From contig NW_003314296.1 of the NCBI RefSeq assembly GCF_000143415.4, positions 1,091,858-1,155,857 on the forward strand: a stretch of 64,000 bases of DNA, in the 5' to 3' direction. Position 1 is the first letter of the stretch, and each line of letters starts with the position of its first letter. The position numbers and the translations under genes were made by a program. Under the pieces are notes generated by a model. That model was given only the letters and a program-made list of their open reading frames with translations. It made no database searches and had not been told where the DNA came from. Positions 1 to 8,728 of this stretch are shown in pieces. Source of the stretch: Selaginella moellendorffii (lineage: Eukaryota; Streptophyta; Lycopodiopsida; Selaginellales; Selaginellaceae).

Positions 1-2059
1 GGGGGGGGGAGGGCGGCACAAAGATTTATCAAGACGGCAGCGCAGCTTCTTGTAGTTAGAGCGACGGCCACAGCAAAATTAGGATGTAATCACACATATA
101 GCATTGATAAATTAATACAATGCATATATGGCAGTGGTGGCAAATTTAAATTACTTAGAAAATAAATATATTTTTATTCCTTTGGCATATTTATTTAGGA
201 TTTAGGTATATTGATCCTTGAGGTAGTAAGAATTAATATAATTTATTAAAGTGGTTAAACAAAACATTAAAGTCTTATCAAAATCCTACTTCATATAAAG
301 TAAGAGCTGTAAACTCGTTTCATATAAGATACCTTATCTCTTTCCACTTAAGCTAGCTAGAAAAGAGGTAATTATTTGATAGAAGAGTTTTTAGTGGCTA
401 TTTTATTCCTATTTATCCCCTAAAGTCCTTATCCATAATCACATAAATTACATTCACCCCCCCTTTAGAAATGTTAATGTTTTCATTGACTATTGACTAA
501 TAACCCCTACTGAGACAAGGGGAACTAACACTTTTATTTTCACATTGAATTTACTAATTCTTCCATTATATAAATTAATTATTCCATGTGAGACAAATAA
601 TTATCCACTTGTACTATAGTCCCATGGTGAATACTTTCATCCATAGATGTTCTATAAGAGGAAGGACATACATATAAATGCCTAATACATATAATTTCAA
701 ATTTAGGGGTAAGAATATACTTTACTCAAGGGTATCTTACATTTTAAGTAGTTGCTAATTAATGGGAATTGAACTTGTGCCATTTGCTCCAATATCATAT
801 ATAACACACTTTATCTCTCTCCCTTTAAGCCAACTGAAAAATGGGTAATTACTTGATGAAAAAGATTTTAGTGGCTATTTTACCTTATTTATCCCTTAAC
901 GTTCTAAGGATCTACGGTGATAGTATATTTAAATTTCATCCCATGATCAACACTTTAGGTTTTAAAAGATCAAATGTTTTATTTTGTAATGGAATTTTAA
1001 TTTATTTATATTATCTTTGCATATTTATACATATAATAATATTCCTAGAGAGAGTGTGTAGATATCGGCTCTTGCTATAAATAATAATAAATGGTAATTA
1101 AAATATAATAGAGTTGTAAAGTCCAAGTGTATAACTATGATGGCATATACTAATATTAAAATAGTGGAATTTTAATAGTAGTTGGATTAGTTTTAATATG
1201 GACCACTCGCTCATGTATATAAGCTAGGTTTTTGGGGTTAATTAGTATGTACATTTTTATATTCCATTTCTATTTTCTATACACTCACATTAGTGGAGTT
1301 GGGGGGCAACGTTGATTGTCCCCAATGAGTGTTTGGATTTGGATGTAAATCCCACTTTCTTTATAACTTTTTCAATTTTTTCTCTTGTTTTATTTCTTTT
1401 TCATTTATCTTTATGGCAGAGTGGCAGTTTCCTCCTCCTTTGACTCTAAAGAAGCAATTGATGCAATTACTTAATGTTATATAGTTGTAATTGAATAATC
1501 AAACTTAATTGATAGCAACATTCACTACACATAGTATATCTCCTACCCTTATTATTATTCCTTATGTCCAACCAAAGTTTTTTCATAGGAATTTTAAGGA
1601 TGATATATACTATTGATTTGATCACTTTACAATGACTGTCATCTATCATTCTTGGAATGATGCTTAGCATTTGTGTGAATTTCCCACGTCTTCAAAAGAT
1701 AGCATTATAGTGGTATAATGGTTTGAGCTCAATCACTCATGCAGATTGAAGCAATCTCTTAAATGTCTTCAAGTGCATATTTAGACATATTGATGATTGT
1801 GATGATGCCTTTCAACATTGTATTATCTTTGTCAAGGGCCATCTAAGTTAGTGATGAAATTTTGTATTCATTTTTAGAGCCTTTTGCTTTGGAGCAGATC
1901 AAGTTGGGAAAGTTGTAGCTAACACTTCATCAAAATCTTGTAAGACTTGGTATGCATTTGCTCTAACCATCTTTAATGATGCTTTTCAATTGGCACAATG
2001 TTATAAGATATCACCTTTTCCACTTCTCATTGCACATCTTTCAGCTCCACTTCCTATAA
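1..2059. other. AT-rich gene-poor stretch
   Basis: This stretch starts with a short G-rich run and is otherwise strongly AT-rich. The only longer open frame (841-1080) is low-complexity and matches no family I know. It holds one diverged direct repeat, listed separately. No convincing gene, tRNA or intact transposon is seen. It ends abruptly at the truncated RNase H copy, the outer edge of the left duplication arm. Confidence 0.6.
320..419 (+). repeat. Diverged direct repeat, copy 1 (copy 2 at 797-895)
   Basis: About 100 bp here align with 797-895 in the same orientation. Both contain the shared cores TTTAGTGGCTATTTTA and TTATCTCT, and a GGTAATTA-type segment. The copies are ~477 bp apart and carry many substitutions. 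This suggests an old tandem duplication or two members of a dispersed AT-rich repeat. Confidence 0.6.
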
Positions 2060-2281
2060 GATGCCATACCCTGCCGAGAGCAACTCTTTATCGAAGGAAC
2101 CATTAGTGAATACATTCCAAGGAGAAGATGCTTTTATTTCATCAAGTCCTCGCTCACGAGTACAAATGGTAATGGCCCATTTCTGCCATGGCTTTCCTAA
2201 TCTGACTCCTACACCACCATACACCTTCTTGTTCGCGATGCACACTTCATCCTCGCCAGCTTTGCGCTTGAGAGACATCAT
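2060..2281 (-). pseudogene. Truncated RNase H-domain gene copy
   Basis: Starting from the ATG at 2281, the translation matches the first ~70 residues of the complete gene at 27698-28435 with few changes. It then runs off the end of the duplicated block and stops in unrelated DNA near 2054. The first catalytic aspartate, found in the FTDGS motif of the complete copy, is Asn here (FTNGS). The rest of the RNase H fold is absent. It is therefore a dead fragment that marks the outer breakpoint of the left arm. Confidence 0.85.
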
Positions 2282-2498
2282 TTTGTGTACCCTAAGTTTT
2301 GAGGCCCCAATTTCCAAATGTATAGGTGGCTTTGGTCGTACGAAAACGTTTCGTACTAGGTAGATGCGAACTCGCCACCCTGGAGAAACAGATGAAGAAA
2401 AGCAAAAAAACCCCTGCACTTGTCCAGCCAAAGATGGATTGATCAATTAGCAAACTATGACAGCAACAACAATGAAAAAGTGAAAAGAGGCATTTTCT

Positions 2499-3927
2499 TC
2501 ACAAGATGAAAGCCTTCCACTGTAGTGTCCCTTTTCGCGGCCGCTCGGGAACAGCCTGAGACCATCGTGTGAGATTGGGTAGGGGACCCGTGAAAGCCAT
2601 CTTGTTATTCACTTGATCAAGCTTCCGCCAGTTCACCTGCGGTTCCTTCAACTCGTAAGCGCTTTGAGTATTAGGAAAAAGGGAGAAAAAAAATGTCTTA
2701 CCTCGCCTGGAAATGCCTTTGACATCGCATAAAGAACATGGTTCTCGCCCGTAATTGTGGACTCTAGAGTTTCATCGTCGTCATGTTCACGTCTTTGCTC
2801 TTCCACGCAGTTGATCATGATCCGGCCCCCGGGTCTCAGTCTTTTCCTGAGCTTTAACCATGTCTGTGCCTTGAAGTAACAATCAGGAAAAGATATCAGT
2901 GATCTGGTGCTCCGCAAAGACTAAAACTCTTTCCTCACCTCCTTGAGAACTGGCAGAACATCGCCATTTGAGAATAAATCCACGACAATGCCTGTAGAAA
3001 AGTGAGGTTGAAAGATAAAAAAGAGAGGTTGCAGCGAGCTACCTGCGAATCCACCCTCGGGATCATTTGCATCCGAGAGAGCATCGTCGACGTGAATTGT
3101 AAGCCCTCCACCGTGTTTGTTTTTGCCTTCTAACTCTGACAAGCCGAGATAATCCCTTGCCTTGTCAATTAGCTGCAAGCTTCAACGACGTAAGAGTTTG
3201 CATTGACGGTGTCAAAGAGTTACTCACGATCTCATCAATTTCCCAGCCTATCAATTCTCGCTCCGGCCACAAGTGGAGCAGCAATCGTGCAGCAGTACCA
3301 CCGCCCTGATGATCAAACAGAGTAAAAACCAGGAAAGCTAGGAAGAAATCGAAAAGCTCTTACCAGTCCTAGAATTGCAATGGGACCTCTGGGAATGATC
3401 GGTGGAAGCGAGGAGAACTCGTCCTTCAATCACACAAAGAGTATGAACTTGCTTTTCACTCCTCAAGAAAGGAAGCTATTTACCCAGTATGAACCGACCC
3501 ACACAGAATCCTCCTTGTAAATACTATGAACATTTCCTACATTGGCACGTAAAGCTCTCTCAATCACCACAAAAAGAACCAAATGATCTATAGATGAGAG
3601 AGATTGCTCACCTGTTTGATCCAGCAGCAGCAATCTAGCTCCCGCGAATTCACTGGGCGAATCCCTGGGCACCTCGAGAATCGCAATGGCGTTGTAGAAG
3701 CTCATCATCGAGGTCACGACGGTGGGAGCGGCCGCGGTGGCCTCCAAATCCTCCTCCGTCCATTGCTCCACCGAGAAATCTCTCTTCCTCTTGGACGAGG
3801 ACGCGGCATTGGCAGCAAGACGGTGGCATCTGGGCGCTGCGACTGGAATCGCCGGCAAGCATCGCAATACAAGTGGATTAGACCTAACGAGAAGAAGATC
3901 GAGCACGGGCAAGTGAAGCTCGGCCAT
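2499..3927 (-). CDS. SAM-dependent methyltransferase-like protein (spermidine-synthase fold), left-arm copy
   Basis: An eight-exon gene with introns of about 45-90 bp. Exon boundaries match those of the copies at 26061-27490 and 30579-31992. The first ~60 residues are basic and Ser/Ala-rich and may be an organelle-targeting peptide (inference). The core has a glycine-rich loop (GGGTAARLLLHLWP) followed by an acidic motif (GWEIDEI), then a DDALSDA motif, a beta strand IVVDLFS and RPGGRIMIN. This is the Rossmann-like layout of class I methyltransferases and spermidine synthases. No residue set identifies the substrate. All exons are open and the stop is at 2499. The copy at 26061 is almost identical, so both may be active. 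The tRNA-Ile gene lies 58 bp upstream and the F-box copy runs away on the other strand. Confidence 0.8.
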
Positions 3928-3985
3928 ATGCTATTACATAATTCTAACCAATAGATAAGCATTACATCAATCGCTCAATGTTTAA

Positions 3986-4059
3986 GGCCTATTAGCTCAG
4001 TTGGTCAGAGCGTGGTGCTAATAACGCCAAGGTCGCAGGTTCGAAACTTGCATAGGCCA
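3986..4059 (+). tRNA. trnI-AAU: tRNA-Ile (anticodon AAU), left-arm copy
   Basis: A 74-nt cloverleaf can be drawn. The acceptor GGCCTAT pairs with ATAGGCC, and the D-arm contains the A box TAGCTCAGTTGG. The anticodon stem TGGTG/CGCCA holds loop CTAATAA (anticodon AAT). The B box is GGTTCGAAAC, with a G-T wobble in the T stem. It sits between the methyltransferase start (3927, minus) and the F-box start (4103, plus), inside a 175 bp divergent promoter. CCA is not encoded, as is usual in eukaryotes. Confidence 0.92.
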
Positions 4060-4102
4060 TATCGTCCTCTCTATTTAACGAAAAGCCTTCTTTTGCTTCG
4101 AG

Positions 4103-5273
4103 ATGTTGGCCGGGCTGCGCGTTTGCCTCGCTTTCATGTTTCCTGAGAGTTTCGAGTGTGAGGAGCTACCTGACGAGTGCGTCTGCCGGATCTTGGCATG
4201 GCTCCCCATTCCAGACCTTGTCCGCTCCAAGCTTGTATGCAAGCGCTGGAAGTCACTCATTGAGGATGTCACTCCCTGGAGAAGCTTGCCGCGGTTGCAT
4301 GAGTCGTGGTTTGAGCAGTTTCCCCTCTTTCCTCGAGACCTCGTTCACCGGGAGCTTGGGGAGGCAACACCACTTCCCGGTGATCGGATTCCCAACCATG
4401 TAATAGGGAAGGTGGTGTCTCTGGAGATTCACAAAATAGCCACACACCAGGCCGCAGGACGAGTCGGCAAATATCCTAAACTTGCAGCGTCCTTCACCCC
4501 AAGGACCTCTATTCTTCAAGCGCAAGGGCAACTTAAGATGGCGAGCCCTGTGGGGAGAATTACTAGTTGCCAAGATACGACAGGTAACGGAACTAGATCC
4601 ATGCACAGGGTACTTCAAGGTCCTGGTGTTTCTCCTTGGAGATTTTGATCACTACTGGCTATTCAATTCGCTCAGTAGGGAGTGGCGGCGCTGTCAGTTT
4701 ACAAGCAAGAAGAGCATTGATGATCTCGCTGCGGATGACAAGGGACCATGGCTGGGATCTAGTATGTTTGCATCACCTAACAGGCAGTCGCTAAAGATCA
4801 CCGGTAGTCGGGTTGATCTTCTTTACGTGGCTGTGTTTGATCAGGTTTCAGGTTGCTATGACAGGGTCAAGGTGAAGTTTCCAAGCAATCTTTTCTCTTG
4901 TGGCCTGCCTTGTATTGTAGATTACAATGGGAGGTGGATTCTTGTTTCGTCAACTATAAGTGGTGGTTATAAGGTGTCTGCTGCTGCATGGGAACTCGAC
5001 AGGGAGACAACAGATTGGAAACTTTTGAGTGAGGTTTACGTGGGTGACTTGGTGAAGAATGGCGCTCTTGAGTTTGAGTATTTTGTTGTCAAGCATTCCG
5101 TTGTTGTGCGACCAAGTAGGTTATCAGTCTCTCCACCGATGGCCTTCTTCTTCAAGAATAATTCATGGAGTATCTGCAGCAAGTATAACTATAAGACAGC
5201 ATTCACGCTCACACCAGATTTATTTTCAAAGCCTAGAATTTTTTATCAGCCTCGTAGAAACATAGAACCATAG
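4103..5273 (+). pseudogene. F-box protein gene copy broken by an internal inversion
   Basis: The N-terminus carries an intact F-box motif (DELPDE-type start, then RILAWLPIPDLVR and VCKRWKSL). The 3' part, from about 4595, matches the C-terminal half of the intact copy at 13270-14424. Between them, 4314-4594 is the reverse complement of the expected sequence. The missing middle (with RFRIFADSSCGLVCGYF-like and YYMVGNPITG motifs) reads cleanly on the minus strand. The plus-strand frame therefore leaves F-box sequence after ~70 residues and stops at 4648. The break points lost about 8 and 5 bp. A truncated F-box-only protein could still be made, but the gene is best called a pseudogene. Confidence 0.88.
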
Positions 5274-5293
5274 AAACATGGGTTTCTAAGGCT

Positions 5294-5770
5294 TCAGCCA
5301 AGCTTGCTGTTAATAAAGAAATGCGATGGCAGGCGGATCCACCGTCTCATCGGGCTGATACAATCACTTTGTCTCCAATCTTCTTTACAGATGTACGAGA
5401 CATCAACGACCTTCGGGTAAGAATCCAGCAGCTTAATTGCCAGCATGGTGTCAAGTTCCGTGTCGAAAAACCTCACTGATCGTGTAAGCTGTGCGAATCC
5501 TCGAGCGACTTCAGTTTCTCCTTCTCGGCAAGGTTTTGCTACGAGGAGAGTGACGTGACCGCCGAAGAGCCTCAGCCTTGGATCATTTGCGAATAAAGCT
5601 CGAGTGCCTTCTCGGCTTCACCACTGTCAGTGTATCCCAGCACCATTAGTTCCGGTCACTTCTCAAACCTGCCTTTGCCATCTCTTTTGCTGCCGAGACT
5701 CAATAACAACAACCAAAGTCGCTGCGCTCGGAATTGATGGAGCCGATTCTTCGTCTCCATTCTGTGCATG
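5294..5770 (-). pseudogene. PPR gene scrap
   Basis: The minus strand has a short PPR-like run, roughly VLGYT.SGEAEKAL.LYSQM, followed by decayed sequence. The same scrap is mirrored at 24230-24690. There is no open gene. It belongs to the assortment of fragments carried by both duplication arms. Confidence 0.55.
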
Positions 5771-5789
5771 ATAGCCATCCTACTATGGT

Positions 5790-6065
5790 GCAAGGACTTT
5801 GCACCGAATCCGCCAATCTCCCATAAAAGTCCACCAGCCTGGAAAGCAAAAGTTTGTAAGATCTTAAGGTGGCTTACATCCTCTGCTTGTTCCAGAGCTC
5901 ACGTTGACGATCCGAGCTCTGTGAGATGGCAAACTCTGTTAACTTTTGAACTGAGAGGTAGTTCGTGTCAATGACGACTTTGGAGTTCTCCAAGTTTGTA
6001 AGAACCCCCGAGATTTCCACCTATACAGTGGATCAAACTAAGCAGTGAGCTCATGAGCTTGTTGA
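5790..6065 (-). pseudogene. SDR gene fragment
   Basis: On the minus strand this matches parts of exons 2-4 of the intact SDR at 32656-33796. It includes the equivalents of LTNLENSK, DTNYL and the NVSSG catalytic-serine strand, broken by frameshifts and deletions. The mirrored fragment is at 23930-24160. Confidence 0.75.
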
Positions 6066-6145
6066 GGATCAGGATCTTAATCTTGCCAGATGGCCTGCAT
6101 TGATCGGTCTGTCTGGAAGTATAGACAGGCAAGTCATTTTCTCCA
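6060..6145 (+). pseudogene. TIM10 exon 3 fragment
   Basis: The plus strand encodes a degenerate version of exon 3 of the TIM10 gene at 32024-32431. DLNL and MACIDR remain, but the second cysteine of the CIDRC motif is serine (CIDRS). No other TIM10 exon is found nearby. The mirror copy at 23865-23940 has decayed further. Confidence 0.7.
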
Positions 6146-6149
6146 GGAA

Positions 6150-6530
6150 GTTGATCATGGTGCGAGATTGTAGATAGCTTTCACAAAGAACGTGTGGAGC
6201 TCTGGCAAAACTTCCGCTTTCGAGAACAAATCCACGACAACACCTGGACAAGAATCACAGCTTCTGAGAAAAGATGATAAAAGAATTTTCATCTCCAAAT
6301 CCTTCCTCCGGATCGTTAATGGCATCCGAAAAAGCGTTGAGCTGAATTGCAAGAGACTCACGAGTTCATGTCATCGATCTCCAATGCTCGCTCGGGCATG
6401 CTCAGTGATCGAGCAGCTCACTCTTGAAACAAAGAAGGTTTTGTAAGAAGAACACGAAAAGTTCTTACCAATCCGAGAATTGTCTTCTGGAATTATTGGT
6501 GGAAGCGAGGAGAACTCATCCTAAAGAACA
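6150..6530 (-). pseudogene. Methyltransferase-like gene fragment (exons 3-6)
   Basis: The minus strand aligns with exons 3 to 6 of the intact copy at 30579-31992 (DEFSSLPP, VVDLFSKAEVLPELH). Exons 1, 2, 7 and 8 are missing and there are large internal deletions. The same fragment is present in the right arm at 23480-23860, so it was decayed before the arms were duplicated. Confidence 0.8.
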
Positions 6531-6594
6531 AACATGAGCTTTAGAACAAACAAAGAGAAGAAAAATTTTAGTCTGGTTTTAGGGCTCTTGTTCT

Positions 6595-7075
6595 TTGCGT
6601 CTCCCGGCCGGGCCTCCGATCCGCTCACCACGCCCCACGGATCGTGTAGCACCAGCAGCATTTGCATCCTCATCTTCCAGACGTGGAATCTGGCGCCCCC
6701 GAAGGATTTCTCGCGGAAATGCGGCCTCGGGAGCTTCGATCGGGGAGGATTTCGAGTTGTCAGCGACGGATTGGGGCGTGTCGAGGCTGGATCGCTCCGC
6801 CGGATCATCGCCACAAAATCTCCAGCGGTGCCTGGCACAAACACGAGAGATTTCGCAAGAAATACACGGCGTCGCGTGATTTCACCTCGGCGGCTCGGAT
6901 TCCACATCGAATCGAAGAGAGGAAGGAAGATCGCCTGGAGTTTGAGAAGAAGGACGCGAGAGCACGAGCGAATATTTTGCTCCATCTCGAGGACAGGCAG
7001 CTAATGCAGGTGTGGCACACGACGTCAGCGAAGCAGGCATGGGATCTCCTGGGCGAGATGTTGGGATTTAGGGTT
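6595..7075. mobile_element. Copia-type Gag fragment, partly inverted
   Basis: The plus strand from 6918 to 7057 encodes EFEKKDARARANILLHLED and QVWHTTSAKQAWDLL. These resemble the N-terminal domain of Ty1/copia Gag (UBN2-like). The preceding 6600-6917 holds the adjacent Gag part (FGGARFHVWKMRMQM) on the minus strand, so it is inverted relative to the colinear antisense copies at 22870-23400 and 29940-30500. No LTR, protease, integrase or reverse transcriptase is present. Confidence 0.7.
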
Positions 7076-7099
7076 CTAGCGGCCGGATAGATAGAAAGA

Positions 7100-8725
7100 A
7101 TGCTAGTGGCGCGTCCACAGCTAGCGCTTTGGCGCAGTGGTAGAGGCTGGAATTCTTCGTCGGTTCCAGCGAGAATTCTGGCCAGGGGAACTCACGCATT
7201 GGGCGAGTACCATGGCACTATCCCGGAGGAGACCGTGAGCACTAGAATCGACGTGTGGCTCTCGGGTCAGCTCCCGCATACCAGTCGAGCTCGCGTCCAA
7301 GACAGCATTCGTAAGGGGCTTGCTCTTGTCAATGGGAAAACCATCACCAAGGTGCGCTTGGCTTTCTTCTAGCTCATTTGCACTTCACTTTCATGCTTTT
7401 TCTTCCATAGATGTTTTTTTCTTTGAGCTAAGCTTTGGATTTCTGGCAGCCTTCGTTTCCTGTCATTGGTGGTGACGAAGTTGTCTGTACGCTCTGCGGT
7501 GCTGCTCCTTTGGAAGCTACCCCTGAGAGAATTCAGCTAGACATTGTTCATGAAGATGATCATGTGATTGTTGTCAACAAGGCTGCCGATATGGTATGTA
7601 GTCGAGAGACTTTCGCTTTGGACCTGGCTAAAAACAAGTTTTCACAGGTTGTGCATCCGGCTCCAGGACATTACGGTGGGACTTTGGTGAATGCTATCCT
7701 CCATCACTGCGGGCTTCCTGCTGTCGAGGTTTCTCTTCCAGTGATGATGGACGAGGAATCCGATGACGATGAAGGAGAGGAGCTGAGTGAAAATGGAGAC
7801 CAAGACTATGAGAAAGATGAAGTTGAGGTACACAAAGCTAGAGGCGAGACTCCTTCAAGATTTCGGGGTCCGAGACCGGTGATAAGGCCTGGGATTGTGC
7901 ATAGACTGGACAAAGGTACCAGTGGACTCATCGTCGTTGCAAAAGTAAGGTAAGACACGTCTTGTGTTACCAGGTTCTGAGTATGCCTTGTTATTGTTAT
8001 TTTCAGGATGAACAGTCCCAGCTGAGTTTGAGCGAGCAATTTAAATCTCGGAAAGTCCGAAGAACCTATCTGAGTCTTACGTGTGGTACACCTTCAACGA
8101 CGAGCGGCCGCATTGAGGCTGAAATCCTTCGTGATCCGCGAGATAGGAAACGCATGACGACGTCAGATACTGTTCCATCCGCCCGAAATGCGCGTTTTGC
8201 TGCAAGCAGGTATGTCGCAACGAGTTTCTTTTGTATCACCATTTCATTTTGATTTCAGGTACAAAGTTCTAGACGTTCTCGCAAATGGTGGTGTGGCTCT
8301 TGTTCAGTGGAAGCTGGAGACAGGGAGAACTCATCAAGTTCGTATTCTTTAATTTCAGGAGCTCTGATACTAAACTGAACCTTCCAGATAAGAGTTCATG
8401 CACGTTACATGGGTTTCCCGCTGCTTGGGGATGATGTGTATGGAGGAACAGTGGGAAAAGCGAATTCGACTCTATTATCCGCTCTATGCGCGACTAAAAC
8501 GAACAGCCGAAAGAAGATTCACGAGTTCACATCGGACATTCGTCGCCCTTGTCTGCATGCCTATAGCCTCGGGTGAGGTTTCGTATAAGAAATTTGCGTG
8601 AGCTAATAAACGTTTTCAGGTTCGAGCACCCTGCCACAGAAAAGTACGTCCACTTCACATGTCCTCCTCCAGAAGACTTCGAGGAGGCATGGACAAGGCT
8701 CCGAGACATGAAACCGGAAGCATAA
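7100..8725 (+). CDS. RluA-family RNA pseudouridine synthase, probably organellar
   Basis: Seven exons (7100-7351, 7450-7593, 7648-7944, 8007-8209, 8259-8337, 8388-8572, 8620-8725) join in frame to about 421 residues. Introns are ~48-98 bp. Residues ~35-80 look like an S4 RNA-binding domain. The catalytic domain follows, with VVHPAPGH, the invariant HRLDKGTSG motif carrying the catalytic Asp, ETGRTHQIRVH and a GDDVYGG-type motif. The enzyme would isomerise uridine in rRNA or tRNA. The basic, Arg/Ser-rich start suggests an organelle transit peptide (inference). An acidic insert (EESDDDEGEE, then DYEKDE) interrupts the catalytic domain. The first ~8 codons lie inside a duplicated repeat. The stop codon is only 3 bp from the stop of the convergent PPR gene. 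Confidence 0.9.
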
Positions 8726-8728
8726 CTT

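Larger units (their letters stand above)
2060..7127 (+). repeat. Left arm of a ~5.1 kb inverted segmental duplication
   Basis: The block is mirrored by 22835-27917 on the opposite strand. Order from outside inward is RNase H fragment, methyltransferase-like gene, tRNA-Ile, F-box gene, PPR scrap, SDR scrap, TIM10 scrap, methyltransferase scrap, copia Gag scrap, and the first few codons of the pseudouridine synthase. The right arm has the same order reversed and nearly the same length. The spacer is ~15.7 kb. The left arm differs by two internal inversions (about 4314-4594 and 6600-6917) and a truncated RNase H. Confidence 0.9.

Noticed and set aside
841-1080. 79-codon plus frame
   Set aside because: AT-driven hydrophobic frame lying over one copy of a direct repeat; no family resemblance.
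7127-7165. tRNA-like A-box (TTTGGCGCAGTGGTAGAGG) near the pseudouridine-synthase start
   Set aside because: No matching B box or cloverleaf follows; the sequence is part of the coding exon.
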